DNA from: Antedon bifida
Lineage: Eukaryota > Echinodermata > Crinoidea > Comatulida > Antedonidae
Direction of reading: 5' to 3'
Length of the DNA: 64,000 nucleotides
Assembly (NCBI GenBank): GCA_963402885.1
Contig: OY727103.1
Span: 7,478,501-7,542,500 of the forward strand
The first letter of the stretch is position 1; the number at the start of each line of letters is the position of its first letter. The notes under the pieces were generated by a model that worked only from the letters and a program-made list of their open reading frames with translations, searched no databases and had not been told where the DNA came from. A program made the position numbers and the translations under genes. Of this stretch, positions 48,901 through 61,094 are shown one piece after another.

Positions 48901-49276
48901 TTCAGTGTGGCCAGCGATTGAAATCAAATTATGCTAGATGGCAGCACAAAATTATGCCAGATTATGCCAGACACAATTAAGGCAAAAATAGCACAAAATC
49001 AATGTATCGTTATGTTTTATGTACCACAAAGGTAGGTTGGAACAAAAAAAAAAAAAAAAAGGTCTTCGTGTTTTCGCCTAAATTATGCCAGATTTTTACA
49101 AAATTATGCCAGATTTTTTTGAGAATATGCCAGATAATATGCCAATTCGCTGTAAAAATGCTTTTTTCAAATTATGCCAGATTTTCTAAAATTATGCCTA
49201 GCATAAATGCTAGATGCCAGATGGGTCAAAATTATGGGTACCAGACGGCATAATTATGCCAGATTTGGCCACTATG
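48901..49276. mobile_element. hAT-like non-autonomous insertion upstream of H2A copy 2, with internal ATGCCAGAT repeats
   Basis: AGTGATA flanks both sides (48893-48899 and 49277-49283). The H2A copy 1 upstream region has a single uninterrupted AGTGATATATAACCG, i.e. an empty site. Ends carry GTGTGGCCA and, reversed, TAGTGGCCA. The interior is a loose tandem array of AAATTATGCCAGATT. A roughly 8-bp target duplication fits a hAT-type mechanism. Confidence 0.75.
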
Positions 49277-49346
49277 AGTGATATACAGGTATAACGGTTG
49301 TGATGATATTTTGTAAATTTGCGCCAAAATAACAAAGAACGCCTAC

Positions 49347-49454
49347 CCAATAGAACAATCACAATTGAAGTGATTAACGACTAGAGCGCGGACGACTGTG
49401 ATTGGTCACAACAGTACAAGATTTCCGTAGGGCGAACCAAAGGCGGCTATAAAA
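49347..49454 (+). promoter_or_regulatory. H2A copy 2 promoter
   Basis: CCAAT at 49347-49351, inverted CCAAT (ATTGG) at 49401-49405, and TATAAAA at 49448-49454, about 65 bp before the start codon. Confidence 0.8.
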
Positions 49455-49507
49455 TAGCGGGTACTGTTTGAATCTGCATTATTTTCTAATATACCGAAAT
49501 ACAATAG

Positions 49508-49897
<390 letters not shown>

Positions 49898-49932
49898 ATC
49901 ATCGTACTACTTACCGCATTCTCAAACCAAAC

Positions 49933-49968
49933 GGCTCTTTTCAGAGCCACCACTTGTCCAAAAGGAAT
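49933..49968 (+). terminator. Histone 3' stem-loop and HDE, H2A copy 2
   Basis: GGCTCTTTTCAGAGCC at 49933-49948, then AAAAGGAAT at 49960-49968, a slightly different purine element from the other genes. Confidence 0.93.
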
Positions 49969-50206
49969 TGAATTAGCACAAAGTAACAATATACTGTAAC
50001 AGTTTAACATCTACAAATTGGACAGTTTCTTGTAGTATGTATTATTTATTATCCTCAACAACTTAACGTTATTTGCAGTACTGCTTTTATAATGGATAGA
50101 TATATACTGTATTTCTATATAATATAGAACATTTTTTTATTTATTCAGGTATAAAACAGCCGCCATTGGCTGATAACGTTTGTTTACAATCAATATACAT
50201 ATTTAA

Positions 50207-50828
50207 AGACCCCTTCCCTGCAATTGTGGACGTTTTTTGGAAAATAATACATATATATCACTTTAAAAACATTAAACCATGTCATTCCTTGTCTTAAATG
50301 TACGTTTTATGGTAAATTATGATAAAAAAGTGAGAAACAATGCACTACCTAAGTAGCTCGCGGCGATCGACCTCTCGTGGACGGTCTTAGGCCTAGCCTA
50401 GCTAGGCTTAGTTTTGTAGGCCTAGCTGGTAAACATCGGTAACGTACGAACATCGTACGCTAGCTATATACCTAGCCTGACGTTGTATAGTTGCTGATTA
50501 ATTGTCTTTCTATTTTTGACTCCGTTGATACAAATTGGGGAAAACCCGGTATTTTCGCTAAAAAGTTAGGAGTCTTCCATTTGTTTTGGCCTCACGATCG
50601 ATCGAAAAGTGGGCGAATTACAGGTGAAAAACAAAAATATCAATCCGCGCGCAATGCATTTTGGGATTTACAGCGGGCCGCTATAATTATTAGAATCGAC
50701 TTATTTTTCACATTTTTAACCGTTTAAAGACGAAAAAAGTTATCGCAATAGGACCATATAGTATTATTTTTACATTAAATATAGTTTGTGATCTTAAATT
50801 AGATCTAAAAAACGTAGGGAAGGGGGCT
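50207..50828 (+). mobile_element. TTAA-flanked MITE family 1, copy between H2A and H3
   Basis: TTAA at 50203-50206 and 50829-50832. Same termini and interior as 27413-28038, with which it is nearly identical, so the two copies are recent. Confidence 0.9.
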
Positions 50829-51337
50829 TTAAAGTAAAAGAGGCACAATTATAAACAGTATAAAAAAATAACATACGAAATGAAATGTTCACTTTTTACA
50901 CACAAAATAAACCACGTTTCTTATCCTGAAAAAGTATTATACAAATAAAACATATTGATCCCCTGTATATATATATATATATTATAAACATAGTATACGT
51001 CCCACAAATAAATACTGTAGTAGTTACATAAACAGAATCGACTACACAGAGGGTGACAAACATGTTTGCAAAAAACAATGAATTAAATGTAAAAAGAGAT
51101 GCATCATTGTTTGAATAAAAAAGAAAAGATATGGGCCTGATTACAAAATAAAATTGAAATATTAAAGGTTTGTTTTTAATTCCCTACATTACAGTATCAT
51201 CAGATAGCACTAAAAAAAAGAAACAAAATAATTATTTCACTTACAATATAAAAAGACAAAAAATACGTTTAATTTTAACCAAAAAAAGGCGCAATATCTT
51301 GGTGAGCTCCGGACGTGTTCTTAGCTACATATTTCAA

Positions 51338-51546
51338 CCAATAGAATTCGTTTTGTTAATCTGTTAATCAGACACTAGTTTCGTGGAACTCCCGCCACAT
51401 TAAAAACAAAACTGCGGACGTGTTCTAAACTGTAAAAGTTAGCCAATCACTTGATTCCTGTTTGAATAACAAAGAAACACAAGTTTCCATTTAGCCAATC
51501 GTATTGCTTGTAGTTAATTACCCTTGAAATCATAGGTCCTTATAAA
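51338..51546 (+). promoter_or_regulatory. Histone H3 copy 2 promoter
   Basis: CCAAT boxes at 51338, 51443 and 51495, and TATAAA at 51541-51546. Confidence 0.8.
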
Positions 51547-51588
51547 CGCACGAATTTAAACAATTTTGATATCAAATTTATTAGTTGA

Positions 51589-52008
<420 letters not shown>

Positions 52009-52036
52009 GGCAATTCTCTGCTTTCTCAAACCAAAA

Positions 52037-52071
52037 GGCTCTTTTCAGAGCCACAATATGTACAAAAGAGA
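52037..52071 (+). terminator. Histone 3' stem-loop and HDE, H3 copy 2
   Basis: GGCTCTTTTCAGAGCC at 52037-52052 and AAAAGAGA at 52064-52071. Confidence 0.95.
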
Positions 52072-52079
52072 TGCAATTA

Positions 52080-53010
52080 GCACTTGTCTACTTTATCTGT
52101 TGTGTTTCTTTACCAATAATATTTAATATACATTAATTACGTCAAGCTTAGTATATAAACTGTAGGCCTACATTATAATCTAATATGAAAAACAGGTAAA
52201 AATACAGTACATACCTTAAGTATACTTACTAATTGCAATTTTTTTCTCATGAATTGTCTATATAAATTATAACTTTCATTTCGTTATTTATTCCGTCTAT
52301 AATCACTCACTGTAGCTGAGCTGTTCAACCCAACCCCAAAGTCAGTTTACATATAAAATACACAAAGTACTGTACAGTTAAAGTGAATCGAAATGAATGT
52401 GAACTTTGTAATGAAGGCTGATGACCTTTCTAGTGTTTTGTCTGTTCCCATTTTTGAGCAATTTGACTAATCCATAATAATACATGTACAACCTTTTATT
52501 TTTCACCTCTTGAAATTATTTGTACTATACAGTATTCGGGATGAGAATTACATTTTTTACTATTAAATGAATGACGTACCACACCATTTTATTAAACATG
52601 CACATTTACTATTCCAGATAAGAATAAAATAAATGTACTGGTTGTTTTCATACATTATTAAAAACGATTTACTAAACATTTTTTTGTTATATAAAAAATT
52701 ATTTTTTCAATTGTCTGATATTATTTTATATTAATATATTGAAAAACCACTTGTACTGTATTTATGTTATGTAAAGACAAGACATCAGATTATTTATTAC
52801 AATATACACCAAATAGTTCACATTATGAGGTACGTTTTCAATTTTTATCCTACCTTTTGTGTTCGTAAAGTACACCATTGTATTGGTGGTAGGTACAAAA
52901 TGAAGCATACAAATAAAAGGATAGGTGTTTTACTTGTCTTCTTCCCTCCAAATGTTAACAAAGAAAGAATGAGTAAGCTTTTGTTTTGTACATTCAATAA
53001 ATTGCGCGCA
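52080..53010. other. H3-H2B spacer, copy 2
   Basis: AT-rich, no gene. Partly homologous to 33700-35210, but shorter because the internal duplication seen there is not present in the same form. Confidence 0.55.
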
Positions 53011-53018
53011 GTCAACAA

Positions 53019-53085
53019 CCAATGAATGCCGTCGAAAAGCGAACCTAACTGGAAAACCTCATTTGCATATCAAACTCAATAAATA
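53019..53085 (+). promoter_or_regulatory. H2B copy 2 promoter (intact)
   Basis: CCAAT at 53019-53023, octamer ATTTGCAT at 53061-53068 and TATA-like AATAAATA at 53078-53085. This is the uninterrupted layout against which the LINE insertion in copy 1 is recognised. Confidence 0.85.
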
Positions 53086-53140
53086 CACTGGGCGATGTGA
53101 AAATCTTCACTTGACTCGTCGTATCGTAGTTACTAAAATC

Positions 53141-53509
53141 ATGCCACCAAAAACTTCAGGAAAAGCTGCCAAGAAAGCCGGTAAGGCTAAAGCTGTAAGA
53201 GCTACTGACAAGAAGAGAAAACGTAAGCGAAAAGAAAGCTACAGCATCTATATCTACAAGGTGTTGAAGCAAGTTCACCCAGACACTGGTATCTCCAGCA
53301 GAGCCATGGGAATCATGAACAGTTTCGTCAACGACATCTTCGAACGTATTGCAGGAGAAGCATCTCGTCTTGCTCACTACAACAAGAAATCTACCATCAC
53401 TAGCAGGGAAGTCCAGACCGCTGTCCGTCTATTGCTTCCTGGTGAATTGGCTAAGCATGCTGTATCTGAGGGTACCAAGGCTGTCACCAAATACACCAGC
53501 TCCAAGTAA
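53141..53509 (+). CDS. Histone H2B, copy 2
   Basis: 122 residues from MPPKTSGK; an upstream in-frame ATG at 53063 lies in the promoter and is not the likely start. Normal Gly at residue 50. Complete promoter and stem-loop. Confidence 0.98.
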   Translation: MPPKTSGKAAKKAGKAKAVRATDKKRKRKRKESYSIYIYKVLKQVHPDTGISSRAMGIMNSFVNDIFERIAGEASRLAHYNKKSTITSREVQTAVRLLLPGELAKHAVSEGTKAVTKYTSSK

Positions 53510-53538
53510 ACATCATTTTGCTGAATCTCAAACCAAAC

Positions 53539-53574
53539 GGCTCTTTTCAGAGCCACCACATGTCCCAAAAGAGA
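53539..53574 (+). terminator. Histone 3' stem-loop and HDE, H2B copy 2
   Basis: GGCTCTTTTCAGAGCC at 53539-53554 and AAAAGAGA at 53567-53574. Confidence 0.95.
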
Positions 53575-53732
53575 TTTTATTAGCTAAACCGGTAAATTGA
53601 ATGTACGCGTTAAATGTATAACCTATTTTATTTGCTTTTAACAAAAAACTGAGTTTCTTTTATTGTTTTGAACAATTGGTTCAAACAATGTAAAATTGTT
53701 TTTTGAACATATAAAACTACAGTGATACATAT

Positions 53733-54493
53733 CAGGGGCGGATGCAGGGGTGTTGCCCGGGCAACACCCTTTATTTCATACTAAATGTTTTTTTCTGCCA
53801 CTAAATTAAAATTTAGATCCCATTTCATCATATTATTATAGATTAATTATTAACGTTATAGAAGTCCGGGGTTGGAAAAGACTATATTTATCTTCATTTC
53901 CCTACTTCCGTAATATTTGGGCGAATTTCCGTAATAATTACGGACGTTCCAAACATTAAAAACAGTGTTTTATTACTTATTTCTGCAAATTTCAATGGTG
54001 GTTGTACAGTTTATAGTGGATAAATGAAAATGAATTTAGGAAATTGTGGTTTAACTGACTTATTTAGCATTTATTTCAAAATAATAAAATTTAACGTTTT
54101 GCTCAATATATTTATAGCAGCAGCTTCACATTTTTTTTTCTAAATTGTTTTAATTATCAATTGATAGTAATTAATTTGTATTCATTGATTTTAATTGCTA
54201 GAATTTATTAAATTACCGGAAGTACCTACCAAACAATGTTATCCTTATTGTTTTTAGCTTGTGTTTTACCGGCGGAAAAAACAGACATGATACGATCTGT
54301 TTGCTACTGTGTAGCCTGATATAGAGTATCATTTCAATTTATCGGCCATCTAGTGGTGACATTTTGTGTCAACAAAAATTCCCTCGCCACAGGCCCCACC
54401 ATGGGGGGGGGCCTGTGGCGCAAATACTCAGTGTCTACAGCCCTCTGAAGACTCTTGGGCAACCCCCTTAAAATAGATCTGCGACCGCCCCTG
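53733..54493. mobile_element. hAT-like non-autonomous DNA transposon
   Basis: Ends CAGGGGCGGATGCAGGGG and, reversed, CAGGGGCGGTCGCAG, the terminal type common in hAT elements; 761 bp, no coding. Near the left end is an 18-bp perfect palindrome (GTGTTGCCCGGGCAACAC, 53750-53767). Near the right end is a strong hairpin with arms CGCCACAGGCC (54385-54420). A clean 8-bp target duplication is not evident; CATA(T) occurs on both sides. Confidence 0.7.
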
Positions 54494-55737
54494 TCATATA
54501 TACTTTACACAACTTTTGTTTCTAACAAATAATTTAAATTACTGTAGTACAGTACATTACTTTAATCATTAAAATGTACATTAATTTAGCCTAAAAATGG
54601 TTGGCCTCCAGCAACCAGCTAGAAAGACTTCCTGCTCCAACTGTTGGTTTCGCACTGCTGATGAACCAATACCATTGTCTTCATTCCAAGAGGCTTAGAA
54701 TCATTCTAGTAGTCCTACCTATCTGGACTACACTTGATCCTATTAAATAAGTAGGCCTAGCTAGGTATACATGTGATGGGCCCTACTAACTAGGGCCTAT
54801 CACCGGCTAGGTAGGCTGGTTAGCAGAGACTGAGCCCTGCCTGCTAATGGTGGCCTGGTATGATTGATTTGCCATTGTTTATTCTCATCAGAAGAATAAT
54901 ATACAGTACAAAATAGAAACAAACCTTCATATATTTCCTTCCAATTTCAAAGATTCAATGAATCAAGCTTTTCAGAAACACAATTAACTTTTTATTTTAA
55001 GAGAAAAGTAGGCCATGCATTGGCCTATGTAATTACAGTACAGTGTACTAGCCTACTCGAAAAATGTTAAATGTCGCTTATGATGAATGATGATCATCGT
55101 TTTGCTTGGGCGCGAACAGTTTGAGTCTCGTTCGTTCCTTTATGTCACTCGCGGACTGGCCAATCAGAGCATGGATGTGTTCAGCTGACATTCCACACTA
55201 AACTTTGTCATCCATCGGACAGATGTAAGTTTGTAACTTGCTTATTTAACAATAAAACAATTAGTAACGAAAGGGAAAATTGTATTATTTTAACATGGGC
55301 CAAAATATTTTGCCGAGTACTGTACATTTTTATTAATTTTTTATTAATATCACCAGCGATTCGCTTGTTTCAAGTACAGTATATCATCAAAATGTAAGGA
55401 AACTAAGCATGTATTGATTTAAACTAAAATTTACTTGTCATAATGTTCATTATCGTAACAATTTTTCATTACCGGTACTACATTTGAAATGTCATGTTAT
55501 TTAAATCTGACCCTTTTTTTAAATTACTTTGAGAAAAATGTAGTCAGACAATTTAGGGGTTTTTCTTATTGCAAAAAAACGCAAGTACACAATAAGACTA
55601 AACAAAGTGAAGTGTTATTACCTGACAAAATCTTTAATTACCCTAGCAATTTAATATACAGTACTATAATAATTTCACATGATTGATTAACAAAAAACCC
55701 TGTAAACTTTTACACAAGCAGAACTCTTCATCACCTG
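54494..55737. other. Non-coding stretch
   Basis: No gene. A TAGGCCTA-type patch lies at 54750-54800. Confidence 0.5.
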
Positions 55738-56960
55738 ATAGGCCTCTGTAAACTTAGACTGGTTAATTCTTAATTCCCCACTTGAACGCGACGCCATATC
55801 CACAACTCGCGCAAGTTAATTGACAAATCACAAGCGACTTTCGGATTATCCATCGCGCCGTGATTAGTCAAGTTCACGCGTCAGAGATTTACATGAAAAA
55901 TGGGCCTATAGCAACATTTTGTTTCATTGGTGATTTTGATTCAAAGGTAATGCTAAACAACAAATCCAAAATTGAACGCGAGTTTCAATAACCCAATTTG
56001 CATTAAAGATGTATTGTCCCTTGAAACACAAAAAATGAAAAAAAAAATATTCTAAATTTAAATTGGCCATATCAAAGTAATATTAAAGTTATTCACTTTA
56101 AGTCGAAAACAACCAATTTACGTAATTAACAGGTAAATTAATATGATTACATTTTGTCTGGAAAATCGTCACGAGCGAAAGTAAACAAAGATTTCAAACC
56201 ATGAGTATGCATTATGCATGATGCTAATTAGGATTGTTTACAACTCGTCGCGGTTGAGAAGGTGTTTTTTTCACACAGATCTCGAGGAAGTTTTATGATT
56301 ATGCATACAGAGTAGCCAAACAAGCGCGGTGCATTATGAGATATGTTTTGATCGAAAACTTTGACTGGAAGTCAAAGTTATTTTTTGAAAAAAAAAAACG
56401 TCTGTATTTCAGCTAAATGATTTTTTTTTCAACTAATTTTTGGTGAAAGTTAATAACTATTATGATACTTGAATTAACCCACTTTTTTTTGAAATAAAAA
56501 AAATAATTTTTTTTTGTAATTAGTCAAAGGGACAATACATCTTTAAGTATGTGGTGCCGGCCCCAAAGTAAAGTGGAAACCAGTTTTCCTATGCACGATG
56601 CTGTCAGGTGTTAACATCTGCCATCTCAATTGATAGGCCTCTGTAAACTTAGACTGGTTAATTCTTAATTCCCCACTTGAACGCGACGCCATATCCACAA
56701 CTCGCGCAAGTTAATTGACAAATCACAAGCGACTTTCGGATTATCCATCGCGCCGTGATTAGTCAAGTTCACGCGTCATTATACGTAACAGAGATTTACA
56801 TGAAAAATGGGCCTTTAGCAACATTTTGTTTCATTGGTGATTTTGATTCAAAGGTAATGCTAAACAAAATCCAAAATTGAACGCGAGTTTCAACAACCCA
56901 ATTTGCCAGCCCCAAAGTAAAGTGGAAACCAGTTTTCCTATATCTTCCATCTCAATTGAA
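55738..56960 (+). repeat. Local tandem duplication of about 0.3 kb, first unit expanded by a MITE
   Basis: The block beginning AGGCCTCTGTAAACTTAGAC is present near 55740 and again near 56636. Both run through AACGCGACGCCATATCC to CCCAATTTGC and the CCCCAAAGTAAAGTGG segment. The first unit carries the TTAA element at 56007-56542. Confidence 0.85.
56007..56542 (+). mobile_element. TTAA-flanked MITE family 2, copy in tandem duplication
   Basis: TTAA at 56003-56006 and 56543-56546; 16-bp perfect terminal inverted repeats AGATGTATTGTCCCTT; 536 bp; no coding. Confidence 0.9.
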
Positions 56961-58740
56961 TGATTTATACACTTGTTTAAACAAACACAATTAAATACAA
57001 AAATATAATACAAATTGAATCTCATTTAAAATACTGAAAATGGAAAATTAAGAGGTTTTTGGAAGTACTACAACACTATGATTATAATCACACAGCTGCC
57101 TTCAATGAATTACCTGTGTGTATTACATAACAACCAAATCAACCATCGCATTATAATAACGTAATCGTAACGAGAGGATTTGGGCAGTTTCATAGTTAGT
57201 TACTATGTACTCTAAAACTGTCACTAGCCATAAACCGTTGAACAAGATCTGTTGCATTTGTTGCAGAGTGATCGCACCTTAACAATATTGACAAGTGAGG
57301 TACGAAATGCCAGAATTATTTTTTTTATCTGGAAATCCTCACTGCCGTTAGCATCAATTCCCTCTTATGTACATCGAATCAGCAAACAATTGTATAAATA
57401 GCAGCTTAATCTTTGATTCACTTTTGTTCACCGATACAAAGGCGAACTTACATTTTAATCAATTTCAGCTTTTTAAAACAAATTATTTACACAAACATGC
57501 TTCACATTTGAACTTTAAAAAATATTTGATATAGTGTATTTTTGGTATTGTTTTCCTTTTTTAAAATCTTGAATATCACTTTTCTTTTACAAATGATTAA
57601 AAAAAATTAATTATATACATTATCACATGATCAAAAATAAAATGATATACTACATAGTATTAAGTTATAATTGAACTATTATACCAATATAGTTTATTGT
57701 AATATTAGGTATACTAAACAATTAAACGTATACTAAACTTGACGATAAATAATTTCTATACTATATTAAATAAACTCTATAGGTGTTCATTATAATTCTT
57801 AATGTATCTGATTCTTTTTGCAACTTATTGTACTTAATTACTTAATCTGTATATAATTCTAAATATAACAACTGTACTTATTTTTCTCAAAATGTATGTA
57901 CATTAATCTCTATGCAAATCTTTATTTTTAATAGTAATACAATTTAAATATGTAATATTTAAATAGTGTAACAATAGATGATTTTATATTTTATACATTT
58001 TATGTGTCAATATGTGTCATTATTATTTCATATTATATTCCAACTTCATCACATTTTAAAAACTTTGAAAATATGTTAAAAATTAGAAAAGGAAAAAATT
58101 AATTAATAGATAATAATGTTAAGATAATAATGTAAACTATAAATAGATGCCTTAAAATAATAACGGTATAGACTATGTTTGCAATGATTTTAAAAGGGAA
58201 AGCATATTATTATAAAATATGTATACAGATATAAAACACGAGTTTAATAAAGGTGGCGTAAGCTACAAAAGTACTATAAAACAACATTGAGGCAAGTATG
58301 GCAAAAATGGTTAAAACTATAATATTTACCAAGGATTTACCTTTTTTTAAATATATACGGTAAACTTTCTTTATAATAAGTTAATACTGTGTATTAAGTA
58401 GTTATTCCCAGAAAGCATTAAGTGGGAGTCGTTTATAAAAAAGATTAAAATATGTCAACAGAATGTAATTATAACTTTAAAACACTGTGGTAAGTACGGC
58501 AAAAACGGACTAGTCTAAAAGGTTTTAAATTTACCAAGGAATCGAAAGTAGAGAAATATAAGAGTAAACTTGCTTGCGTCGCGTTTACATCACTGCGTTG
58601 CTCTTTACCGAGAGAACCAAGCTTAAGAGGTCTACTTTGGTACTTGAAATTCAATCGAATTTGGAAAAAAAAAGGAGTGGCAATACATGGACGGAAAGGT
58701 TTAGAATTCTCACATAAAACAATGACTCAATGAGTAGTAG
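56961..58740. other. Non-coding, very AT-rich
   Basis: No gene, RNA or clear repeat identified. Confidence 0.5.
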
Positions 58741-58754
58741 AGACGCGACACAAG

Positions 58755-58830
58755 GACGTAAGTGAGTTGACCAATCACAAGCGATGGGTTATTCGAACTG
58801 CCGCTTGTCATTGGTCAACTCGCTTACGTT
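58755..58830. repeat. Inverted repeat with opposed CCAAT boxes
   Basis: Arms 58755-58783 and 58802-58830 are near-perfect inverted copies, each containing AGTTGACCAAT and ACAAGCG. The centre is 18 nt. Confidence 0.75.
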
Positions 58831-61094
58831 GCGTCTACGTCCTTACGTTGCGTCATAGTGGTAACCAAGCTTTACGCTCGACTTTTACGCATACCAAACA
58901 CACCATAGAAGGTACTTGCAGGCTTTAAGGGTTTTCGATTCCAATGAAGCCTAGCCCACCTGAAATATTTGATAGATGTAGCAACCAAAGTCGATACTAA
59001 TACTAATAGCATAGTCCATAAACGTTACTAAATCAAGTGAAATTTCAGTATGGGGAGTCATTGTTACACTTCTGATTGGTCAATAGTTTATTGTCCAATT
59101 ATTGTCTTTTTATGCCCGACACTGCTTGACTCGATAAACATTATGAATGATATTATATCATTATTATTGCAACTTGGTACGTTGAAAACAATGTCAAATT
59201 ATAATGACGTCTATAAAATAAATATACAACTTTTTGAATGAAAAAATAATAAAAATCTACAATACCAACTGAACACCAGAATGTCATTAACAAGTTTTAA
59301 AATATATACTGTATAACATTAATAAAATAAAGATATGCACGCATAAATTAAACTCTGTATATGAAGGTCATATCTGGAAGGATCTGACCAATTATTAAGT
59401 TATACTTTTGTATTGAGAATTAACTATGTGTTTTTTTTATAAGCTCTTGGAATTTTTTATAGAAAAATGATGCACTCATGCCGCCTACTCAGGTGGCTTA
59501 CCAAAGGTCACAATCGTTTATGCATAACAGATATATGTAACATAGTAGACCTACTGCATCATAAACACACTTGTTGTACTGAATCTACATATTCTGCTTT
59601 TTTCACAAAATTTATTTATTTTATATTATAATTAGCACCTCGACATCATTTACCACACATTTTGATCATTAGCACACAGTAACTGCACAAAAGCTACATT
59701 GGTCAGAGGTCATCCATTTAAGTTATTTAAATCTCAGTTTAATACCTTTAGTAGAGCTTCTTTCTTTGATACACATGGAATTAATTACCTTACCACATTG
59801 TTTCAAGCCCAACACTCAACACTTGTAAACTAACATATGACTCGCACATAAAAACTATGAGAGGAGGCAGCCTATACGAGTAATACTACTTGCCTCCTTA
59901 TTTCATTTAATAAGGTAAGGTTGTAAGCATGTATTGAAATTTATAAAAAATTGATAACATTTTGAAGAATTTTGATTCTGAATGATCAAAATACATTACT
60001 TTTTCTAAACATTTTTTGGAACAACAAATGATACATGCATAAAAAAAACCACCTCACTCAGTAGAAAAAAAAATCACACAAAATACTTGCAGCACACAAA
60101 ATCATGGACAAATGTATATTATATACAATTTAGAAATCTCATATAAAGCAAACTCTTTTAAAATTAATTTTCAGGAATGTATGTTTTTGAGAATGTAGTA
60201 GCAATAATTTGGGACCTTATGAGTCAATAATAATAATGTATTTATTTATATAGTGCAAATTCCATATACTGTATATATATATATATATATCTTTATGTTG
60301 AAATGACACTTTCACATTATTACCCCGGTTATTTTGATCAACTATGTATGTATGTATGTTTCCATAATATTGCAGTCAGTAATCAGCCCAGTTGTCCAGG
60401 TACCCATTTGTACACCCTGGATAGAGGAAGGCAAACGCAAGTGTCTTGAAGAACACAGGCAATGCGATGAGTATGCATTGGACTCAACACAACAACACAC
60501 ACCACACGCTCTCAATCTATACATCATCACTTCACCCAACACGATATTTCCAGATGGTCTTCCATTCAGAACGCAACCGGGCCCAATGTAGCTTAACTTC
60601 AGAGAAATCACTGAAGCGTCAAACTTCGTTTTGCTGTCAAATTCAGGGCATTAACAAATTACGAAAATTAGCATATGTCTGTATACTTTTCAATAAAGAT
60701 TGTTTGGGATAATTCGAGTATTTTGAAGCTTTATAAAGTAAATATTATGTAAAATAATGAAAATAAATTGAAACATCAATTCTTAAATGTGTTTAAAGTG
60801 ACCTTAATGTATTTTATCTAAATTCATACACGAAGATAAACAGAAAATAAATCTGTTTATAGATGTATTTATATTTTACAACACCAGTGTGATTACTGAA
60901 GTGTAGATGGATAAACCTGGAGTAAATTCATCTCACAATTTTGTTGGTACTGTACTGTATGGGGGTAACCTCCAAATAAACATGGTGTTTCTCTCCAAGT
61001 TGATAGTGTAAATTGTGTTGGAAATGCCCGAGTTGCCTGTCAACTCTTTACACAATCATTAACAAATTATTAACTATACATTCCAACATGTAAA
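58831..61094. other. Non-coding region with microsatellites and a SINE fragment
   Basis: A (TA)n run near 60270 and (TATG)n near 60345. At about 60395-60480 a minus-strand fragment (GGTACCCATTTGTACACCC region) resembles the body of tRNA-derived SINEs. A short hairpin with GGAGGCA/TGCCTCC arms lies at 59862-59902. No gene seen. Confidence 0.45.
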
